This document shows, one piece after another, positions 57,924-64,000 of a DNA stretch of 64,000 bases. The notes beneath the pieces are model-generated. The model saw only the letters and a program-made list of their open reading frames with translations. It made no database searches and had not been told where the DNA came from. How positions within the stretch are numbered: position 1 is the first letter of the stretch; the number at the start of each line of letters is the position of its first letter. The stretch is from Amycolatopsis roodepoortensis (lineage in GTDB: Bacteria; Actinomycetota; Actinomycetes; Mycobacteriales; Pseudonocardiaceae): contig NZ_JADBEJ010000001.1 in NCBI RefSeq assembly GCF_014873915.1, positions 930,001 to 994,000 of the forward strand, in the 5' to 3' direction. The position numbers and the translations under genes are program-made.

Positions 57924-57969
57924 CTCGTGAGTGGTAAGGACGGTTAGAACCGTCCTTACCACTCACGAG
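57924..57969. repeat. Palindromic repeat family 1, copy 3
   Basis: Perfect 22-bp arms (57924-57945, 57948-57969), the same sequence as copy 1, between convergent ridA and acdS. Presumptive bidirectional terminator. Confidence 0.95.
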
Positions 57970-57970
57970 G

Positions 57971-58966
57971 TCACAGGACGCTCGTGTACCCGTTCAGCGC
58001 GGGTTGCCCGCCCAGGTGCGCGAAGAGCACGTTCGAGTCCCGCGAGATCTCACCGCGCGCGACGAGGTCGATCAGCCCCGCCATGGACTTGCCCTCGTAC
58101 ACCGGATCGGTGAGCACTCCCTCCAGCCGCGCCAGCGTCCGGATCGCGTCCAAAGTGGACTCCTCCGGGATGCCGTAGATCCCGGCGTGGTAGCGCTCGT
58201 CCAGTTCGACCTCGCCGATCTCGCCGGCACCGATCAGTGCGGCGGTCGCCCGGGCGATGCGGGTGACCTGATCGCGGGTCTCGGCCGGTTTCGCCGAGCC
58301 GTCGATGCCGAGGATCCGGCGCGGCTTACCGGAAAGCGCGGCCCCGGCGACCATCCCGGCCTGCGTGCTGCCGGTCACCGAGCAGACGACCACCGTGTCG
58401 AAGAAGACGCCGAGTTCCGCCTCCTGCGCTTCGAGCTCGACCATCCAGTTCGCGAAACCGAGCCCGCCGAGACGGTGGTCCGAGCCGCCCGCCGGGATCG
58501 CGTACGGCTTCCCGCCGCCGGCTTCGATCTCCTTGACCGCGTTCTCCCAGCTCTCCTTGAAGCCGACGCCGAACCCGGCCTCGACCATCTGGATGTCCGC
58601 GCCGAGGATGCGCGAAAGCTGGATGTTGCCGACCTTGTCGTACATCGGGTCGTTCCAGTCGACCCAGCTCTCCTGCACCAGCACGGCCTTGAGCCCGGCC
58701 CGCGCGGCGGCCGCGGCGACCTGGCGGGTGTGGTTCGACTGCACGCCGCCGATCGAGATCAGCGTGTCCGCGCCCTGTGCCAGCGCGTCGGCGACCAGGT
58801 ATTCGAGCTTGCGGGTCTTGTTGCCGCCGAACGCGATCCCGGAGTTGACGTCCTCGCGTTTCGCCCAGACCTTCGCGCCGCCGAGATGGGCGGTGAGCCG
58901 CTCCAGCGGATGGACGGGGGAGGGACCGAAAAGCAGCGGGTAGCGGGGGAAATCCGCGAGGGTCAT
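57971..58966 (-). CDS. acdS: 1-aminocyclopropane-1-carboxylate deaminase
   Basis: A 331-residue PLP enzyme converting ACC to 2-oxobutyrate and ammonia. The PLP lysine is Lys50 in [11 protein letters not shown]; Ser77 in GVQSNHTRQ is the nucleophile; Tyr290-Glu291 in DPVYEGKS and Leu318 in [11 protein letters not shown] are the residues that separate true ACC deaminases from D-cysteine desulfhydrases. Such enzymes lower plant ethylene in root-associated bacteria. Start overlaps the gntR stop by 4 nt, so it is the second gene of a two-gene operon. Confidence 0.93.
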   Translation of the reverse strand: MTLADFPRYPLLFGPSPVHPLERLTAHLGGAKVWAKREDVNSGIAFGGNKTRKLEYLVADALAQGADTLISIGGVQSNHTRQVAAAAARAGLKAVLVQESWVDWNDPMYDKVGNIQLSRILGADIQMVEAGFGVGFKESWENAVKEIEAGGGKPYAIPAGGSDHRLGGLGFANWMVELEAQEAELGVFFDTVVVCSVTGSTQAGMVAGAALSGKPRRILGIDGSAKPAETRDQVTRIARATAALIGAGEIGEVELDERYHAGIYGIPEESTLDAIRTLARLEGVLTDPVYEGKSMAGLIDLVARGEISRDSNVLFAHLGGQPALNGYTSVL

Positions 58967-59610
58967 GGCGTCTCCAGGAGGTCTTCGAGCTCGGTCCAGA
59001 TCGTGGCGGTGATCGCGCAGGCCGCGTCGACGTCGCCCGCTTCGATGGCGTCGGCCAGTTCCGTGTGGCGCTGGACGGACCGGTGGGCGGGCAGGGAGCC
59101 GAAGCGGGCGTATTCGAGACGTCGCAGCAGGGGCGTGTAGCGGGCCAGCGTCGCGGCGATCGCCCGGTTGCGCGCGGCGGCCACCGGGACGTCGTGGAGT
59201 TCGTCGTCGGCGGCGATCGCGGCCGCGATGTCCCCGGCGGCGATCGCGTCGGCGAACCGGGCGTTGGCCGCGCGCATCGCGGCGACCTCGGCCGGACCCA
59301 TCCGCGGGGCACCCGCCCGGACGGCGAACTCGTGCAGCGCGCGGACGAGCTCCAGCGCGTCACGGACGTCGTCGGGAACGAACCCCGCGACGCGCGTGTA
59401 GCTCTGCGGCTTCGACTCGACGAGGCCGTCCTCGATGAGCCTCAGCAGTGCCTGGCGCACCGGCGCCCGGGAAAGTCCCAGCTGATCGGCGAGTTCGCCG
59501 TCGCGCAGGTTCGTCCCCGGCGGCAGTGTCCCGTCGATGATCGCCCGCCGGATGCTCTCGTACGCCTCGTCCCTCAGGAGGGACCTCGATACCTTCGCTA
59601 ACCCACTCAC
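58963..59610 (-). CDS. GntR-family regulator (FadR/FCD subgroup)
   Basis: A 215-residue regulator. N-terminal winged helix [48 protein letters not shown], then an FCD ligand domain of about 130 residues. I start it at the GTG at 59610: an upstream extension would read through palindrome family 2. No ribosome site precedes it and a TAACAT (-10-like, 59618-59623 on the minus strand) lies 7 nt upstream, so a leaderless mRNA is likely. Presumed regulator of acdS. Confidence 0.9.
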   Translation of the reverse strand: MSGLAKVSRSLLRDEAYESIRRAIIDGTLPPGTNLRDGELADQLGLSRAPVRQALLRLIEDGLVESKPQSYTRVAGFVPDDVRDALELVRALHEFAVRAGAPRMGPAEVAAMRAANARFADAIAAGDIAAAIAADDELHDVPVAAARNRAIAATLARYTPLLRRLEYARFGSLPAHRSVQRHTELADAIEAGDVDAACAITATIWTELEDLLETP

Positions 59611-59639
59611 ATCTGAAATGTTAGTTGACGGAGAGACGG

Positions 59640-59697
59640 AAGTACATGAAGGCCCCTTCCTGTACCTAGGCGCAAGGAAGGGGGCCTTCATGTACTT
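59640..59697. repeat. Palindromic repeat family 2, copy 2
   Basis: Inverted arms AAGTACATGAAGGCCCC and GGGGCCTTCATGTACTT (outer ends 59640 and 59697) with one extra G in the right arm and TAGGCGCAA near the centre, as in copy 1. It separates the DUF1844 gene from gntR, both leftward, and probably terminates the former. Confidence 0.9.
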
Positions 59698-59704
59698 CGG
59701 AGGG

Positions 59705-60064
59705 CTAGTAGACCGGCCCCGTGTACTTCTCGCCCGGCCCCTGACCAGGCGCGTCCGGTACGGCCGAAGCCTCGCGGAACGCCTTCTGCAGCGACTGGAG
59801 ACCGTCGCGCAACGGGCCCGCGTGCAGGCCGAGGTACTCTGCCGACGCGGTGACCAGCCCGGCGAGGGCGGTGATCAGGCGGCGGGCCTCGTCGAGGTCG
59901 CGGTGCGGTGAGCTGGCCGGGTCCTCGTCCGCGAGGCCGAGGCGTTCGGCGCCGGCGGAGAGCAGCATGACGGCCGCCCTGCTGATCACCTCGACGCTCG
60001 GGATGTCCTCCAGGTCGCGGACGTCCGGGGAATACGGGGGCTGCTGAACGGGTTCATCTGACAC
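59705..60064 (-). CDS. DUF1844 family protein
   Basis: A 119-residue protein starting at a GTG at 60064 with GGAAGG 9 nt upstream. Core IPSVEVISRAAVMLLSAGAERLGL then LDEARRLITALAGLVTASAEYLG is DUF1844, an all-helical domain. Members sit divergently upstream of infC in many actinobacteria, as here. Function unknown; a Pro/Gly-rich tail ends the protein. Confidence 0.88.
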   Translation of the reverse strand: MSDEPVQQPPYSPDVRDLEDIPSVEVISRAAVMLLSAGAERLGLADEDPASSPHRDLDEARRLITALAGLVTASAEYLGLHAGPLRDGLQSLQKAFREASAVPDAPGQGPGEKYTGPVY

Positions 60065-60242
60065 GTCTGGTACCCTTCCACGAGCGACCAGCCCCCGAGC
60101 GATCGGGGGCGGCAAGTGGAGCCCCGCTCCCACCCGTGTCACCGCCGCAACACCAGGTGTCCGGGTCCGGTCTCGCCAAGACGATTTCGGGCGTCGAGGC
60201 GGTGTGTTCGGTTCTGGAGATCGAACACGATCGGAAAGAGTG

Positions 60243-60271
60243 GGCCCCGCGTACCGCACGGTACCGGGGCC
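60243..60271 (+). promoter_or_regulatory. Leader hairpin upstream of infC
   Basis: GGCCCCG-c-GTACC/GGTAC-CGGGGCC stem with a 4-nt loop, 62 nt before the infC start within the 268-nt divergent region. It could be a transcription attenuator or the autoregulatory leader expected for an infC-rpmI-rplT operon. No T-tract follows. Confidence 0.55.
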
Positions 60272-60332
60272 TTAGGTATGTGGGCACCAGGTCGAAACGG
60301 TAGAAGAATTTACCTCGAACCAGGGAGGCCCC

Positions 60333-60908
60333 ATCAGCTCCGAGACACGCATCAACGACCGAATCCGGGTTCCGGAGGTCCGCCTCGTCGGGCCGGCCGG
60401 TGAACAGGTCGGCATCGTCCGGATCGAAGATGCGCTGCGGCTGGCACAGGAGAACGATCTCGATCTCGTCGAGGTCGCCCCGCAGGCACGCCCGCCCGTA
60501 TGCAAGCTCATGGACTTCGGCAAGTTCAAGTACGAGAGCGCGCAGAAGGCCCGCGAGTCCCGCCGCAACCAGCAGCTCACCGTCATCAAAGAGCAGAAGC
60601 TGCGGCCGAAGATCGACCAGCACGACTACGAGACCAAGAAGGGTCACGTGTCGCGCTTCCTTGCGGCAGGCAACAAGGTCAAGGTCACGATCATGTTCCG
60701 CGGTCGCGAGCAGTCCCGGCCGGAACTCGGGTTCCGCCTGCTGCAGAAGCTCGCCGACGAGGTGACCGAGCTCGGCTTCGTGGAGTCGTCGCCGAAGCAG
60801 GACGGTCGCAACATGATCATGGTGTTGGCCCCGCACAAGAACGTGAAGCCGCAGAAGGCCGCGAAGGCAGCCAAGGACGAAACGTCCGAGCCGCCCGCCG
60901 ACGCGTAG
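60333..60908 (+). CDS. infC: Translation initiation factor IF-3 (ATC start)
   Basis: A 191-residue IF-3 that checks start codons on the 30S subunit. Conserved N-domain [23 protein letters not shown] and linker/C-domain [41 protein letters not shown]. Reading upstream from the conserved part in frame, there is no ATG, GTG or TTG before a TAG 20 codons away; the family N-terminus falls on ATC at 60333, 4 nt after GGGAGG. A rare start is the known basis of infC autoregulation (AUU in E. coli). Confidence 0.95.
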   Translation: MSSETRINDRIRVPEVRLVGPAGEQVGIVRIEDALRLAQENDLDLVEVAPQARPPVCKLMDFGKFKYESAQKARESRRNQQLTVIKEQKLRPKIDQHDYETKKGHVSRFLAAGNKVKVTIMFRGREQSRPELGFRLLQKLADEVTELGFVESSPKQDGRNMIMVLAPHKNVKPQKAAKAAKDETSEPPADA

Positions 60909-60978
60909 CGCCGACCAGCACATGTCAGCGGCACACCGGGCGAAACCGGTGTGCCGCCGCACGGAAGAGGACAACGTA

Positions 60979-61173
60979 ATGCCGAAGATGAAGACGCACA
61001 GCGGGACGTCCAAGCGTGTCCGCGTCACGGGTTCGGGCAAGCTGCGCCGCCAGAAGGCCGGCCGCCGCCACCTGATGGAGAAGAAGTCCAACAGGCTCAC
61101 CCGTCGCCTCGAAGGCACGACCGAGATCGCCAAGAACGACGTCGGCCGCGTCAAGCGCCTTCTCGGCCGCTGA
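60979..61173 (+). CDS. rpmI: Ribosomal protein bL35
   Basis: 64 residues, [20 protein letters not shown] then [13 protein letters not shown], the L35 pattern. ATG at 60979 with GGAAGAGG upstream. Lies between infC and rplT in the standard operon. Confidence 0.97.
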   Translation: MPKMKTHSGTSKRVRVTGSGKLRRQKAGRRHLMEKKSNRLTRRLEGTTEIAKNDVGRVKRLLGR

Positions 61174-61236
61174 CACCCCGCACTTTGTAAACGCCGGGCG
61201 CGCCAGCGCGCCCCCAGATCGACAGGATGGACCCCA

Positions 61237-61614
61237 GTGGCACGCGTCAAGAGGGCTGTCAACGCCCAGAAGAAGCGTCGCGCGACTCTCGAGCTCGCCA
61301 GCGGCTACCGCGGCCAGCGTTCGCGGCTGTACCGCAAGGCGAAGGAGCAGACGCTTCACTCGCTGAACTACGCCTACCGGGACCGTCGTGCCCGCAAGGG
61401 TGACTTCCGCCAGCTGTGGATCACCCGCATCAACGCGGCGGCCCGCGCCAACGGCGTGACCTACAACCGGTTCATCCAGGGCCTCAAGGCCGCGGGTGTC
61501 GAGGTCGACCGCAAGATCCTCGCGGACCTCGCCGTCAACGACGCCGCCGCCTTCACCGCGCTGGCCGAGCTGGCCAAGGCGAACGTGAACACCGAAGAGA
61601 AGAAGTCGGCCTGA
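61237..61614 (+). CDS. rplT: Ribosomal protein bL20
   Basis: 125 residues. [37 protein letters not shown] is the long N-terminal basic helix that binds 23S r[25 protein letters not shown] marks the globular domain. GTG start. L20 is also the feedback repressor of this operon in well-studied bacteria. Confidence 0.97.
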   Translation: MARVKRAVNAQKKRRATLELASGYRGQRSRLYRKAKEQTLHSLNYAYRDRRARKGDFRQLWITRINAAARANGVTYNRFIQGLKAAGVEVDRKILADLAVNDAAAFTALAELAKANVNTEEKKSA

Positions 61615-62444
61615 CCGGCGACAGCGCTCTCCCACGACCCGGGGCGGCTCCGTTCACCGAACGGACACCCCGGGTCGTCGCTGCGCGCAAGCTCACCCGC
61701 CGGGCCGAGCGCGAGAAGACCGGCCGGTTCCTGGCCGAGGGCGCGAACGCGGTCGAAGCCGCGCTCGAACACGGCGGCAAGGTCTACGAGCTGTTCGTGA
61801 CCGAACGCGCCGCCGCGCAGCACGAGCGTCTGCTCGCCGTCGCGCGCGAGGCGGGCGTCCCCGTCTCGCCGATCACCGATCGCGCCGCCGACGGGCTGTC
61901 CGAGACCGTGACGCCGCAAGGCATCGTCGCGGTCTGCGCGCTCGTCGACCGTCCACAAGAGACCATCCTGAAGCCGGGCGCGAAGCTCGTCGTCGTCCTC
62001 GTCGACGTGGCGGACCCCGGTAACGCGGGCACCGTGATCCGGGTCGCGGACGCCGCCGGCGCCGACGCGGTCGTCCTCGCCGGCGACAGCGTCGACCCGC
62101 ACAACGGCAAATGCGTCCGCGCGGCCGCCGGCAGCCTCTTCCACCCCGCCATCACCCGGATCCGGGACGTCGACGCGGCCTTGAAGGCCTGCTCCGCCGC
62201 CGGACTCCGCACCTTCGGCGCGCACGGCTACGCCGACACCGAGCTCGATCAGGTGACCTTCGACGAGCCCACCGCGTGGGTCTTCGGCAACGAGGCGCAC
62301 GGACTGCCGCAGGCGGTCCTGGAGACGGTCGATCGCGCGGTCAAGATCCCGATGTACGGCCGCGCCGAGAGCCTGAACCTCGCGACGGCCGCCGCGATCT
62401 GCGTGTACACGAATGCGATGGCTTCGCGGGCCGCCACCACGTAG
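61611..62444 (+). CDS. TrmH/SpoU-family RNA methyltransferase
   Basis: A 277-residue SAM-dependent 2'-O-ribose methyltransferase. N-terminal substrate-binding domain [28 protein letters not shown]-terminal SPOUT knot with [32 protein letters not shown] and [21 protein letters not shown] (motifs 1-3). Most likely an rRNA methylase like TsnR/RlmB. No ATG, GTG or TTG is available in frame near the conserved N-terminus. The best start is CTG at 61611 overlapping the rplT stop (CTGA), where relatives would carry GTGA or ATGA. Confidence 0.9.
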   Translation: MTGDSALPRPGAAPFTERTPRVVAARKLTRRAEREKTGRFLAEGANAVEAALEHGGKVYELFVTERAAAQHERLLAVAREAGVPVSPITDRAADGLSETVTPQGIVAVCALVDRPQETILKPGAKLVVVLVDVADPGNAGTVIRVADAAGADAVVLAGDSVDPHNGKCVRAAAGSLFHPAITRIRDVDAALKACSAAGLRTFGAHGYADTELDQVTFDEPTAWVFGNEAHGLPQAVLETVDRAVKIPMYGRAESLNLATAAAICVYTNAMASRAATT

Positions 62445-62490
62445 AGTCGTGCGCATCACGCCGTCGCAGCACGACACCAAGGGAGCTCTC

Positions 62491-62532
62491 ATGGAACGCA
62501 GTGTTCGTTCCAGCACCTTGTTTACGGCGTAG
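62491..62532 (+). CDS. Short leader ORF upstream of pheS
   Basis: A 13-codon frame MERSVRSSTLFTA with a good ribosome site (AAGGGAG, 7 nt before the ATG), about 150 nt before pheS. Its first codons form a GGAACG/CGTTCC hairpin (62493-62498, 62506-62511). It holds one Phe codon only, so a classical pheM-like attenuation peptide is not proven. Possibly a translated leader that controls pheST. Confidence 0.4.
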   Translation: MERSVRSSTLFTA

Positions 62533-62626
62533 AGCGCGTTTTTCGCACTTCCGAGTGACGGTGTGCCCAGCCCGAGGGTGATCGGGGGCCGCCGTTCGCT
62601 GTCCCATAGAATTCAGCAGCTGCTAA

Positions 62627-63745
<1,119 letters not shown>

Positions 63746-64000
63746 GTGAAGGTCCCAGCCAGCTGGCTGACCGAACACCTCGACGTCGACGAGGAGGTCA
63801 CGGCCCAGGATCTGGCCGACGCCTTCGTGCGCATCGGCATCGAGGTCGACGACGTCCGGAAACTCGAACCGGTCACCGGCCCGCTCGTGGTCGGCCGCGT
63901 CGCCGAGATCGAGGAGCTCACCGAGTTCAAGAAGCCGGTCCGGTTCTGCCGGGTCGACGTCGGCGAATCGGACGACGACACCGACAAGCCCGACGAGAAC
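63746..64000 (+). CDS. pheT: Phenylalanyl-tRNA synthetase beta subunit, truncated by window end
   Basis: The first 85 codons of pheT from a GTG directly after the pheS stop. KVPASWLTEHLDVDEEVTAQDLADAFVRIGIEVDDV is the usual PheT N-terminus, followed by the start of the tRNA-binding (EMAP-like) domain. The frame is open at the right edge. Confidence 0.95.
   Translation, partial: MKVPASWLTEHLDVDEEVTAQDLADAFVRIGIEVDDVRKLEPVTGPLVVGRVAEIEELTEFKKPVRFCRVDVGESDDDTDKPDEN

Noticed and set aside
59611..59691. 27-codon N-terminal extension of the GntR gene
   Set aside because: It would be read from palindrome family 2; GntR domain begins properly at the GTG at 59610.

Overview
The window is high-GC actinomycete chromosome. 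Codon use, leaderless and GTG starts, the XRE/DUF397 pair, snapalysin, a DasABC-like sugar importer and families of long perfect palindromes in gene gaps all fit Pseudonocardiales, and Amycolatopsis is my best guess (inference; no rRNA is present to settle it).

Positions 1 to about 25,000 are an accessory region that looks like an integrative conjugative or mobilisable element. The C-terminal part of a relaxase opens the window. A transfer module lies at the right (24914 down to 20925: unknown protein, helix-turn-helix protein, SpdB/DUF2637-type membrane protein, FtsK/TraB-type DNA translocase). No integrase, att site or tRNA gene is visible, so the left end lies outside the window. Between these modules sit: a NACHT NTPase with leucine-rich repeats; a DEAH helicase with a C-terminal nuclease-like motif; a WhiJ-like regulatory block (XRE-DUF5753, DUF397, an unknown protein, DUF4254 and two small Cys proteins); a complete FxLD-family class I lanthipeptide cluster whose 51-residue precursor (12178-12333) is easily missed; an abortive-infection (Abi_C) protein; and a DUF4365 protein. 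It is a defence island wrapped around a peptide natural-product cluster.

From 25,014 onward the sequence is ordinary core chromosome at higher GC: MBL-fold hydrolase, acyltransferase, uvrA, a lipoprotein, an ECF sigma/anti-sigma operon with SRPBCC and nitrilase genes, an HxlR/MFS divergent pair, DctA with a divergent DcuS/DcuR-type two-component system, a MerR/quinone oxidoreductase pair with a clear MerR-type operator, snapalysin, and secreted beta-helix and beta-propeller proteins.

Positions 45,679-57,914 form two divergent, tightly packed operons: GH20 hexosaminidase, ABC sugar importer, exported lactonase, gluconate-type permease, N-acyl-D-amino-acid deacylase, D-glucosaminate-type PLP deaminase // PfkB/KDG-type kinase, IclR regulator, RidA. 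Read together they spell an oxidative chitin (N-acetyl-D-glucosaminate) catabolic route. This is the strongest functional inference in the window. An ACC deaminase with its GntR regulator follows.

The right end is the translation block DUF1844 // infC-rpmI-rplT-trmH-type methyltransferase, then pheS-pheT (pheT runs off the window). infC appears to start at ATC and the methyltransferase at CTG. Three families of long palindromes act as presumptive terminators, and in two places they supply the stop codon of the neighbouring gene.
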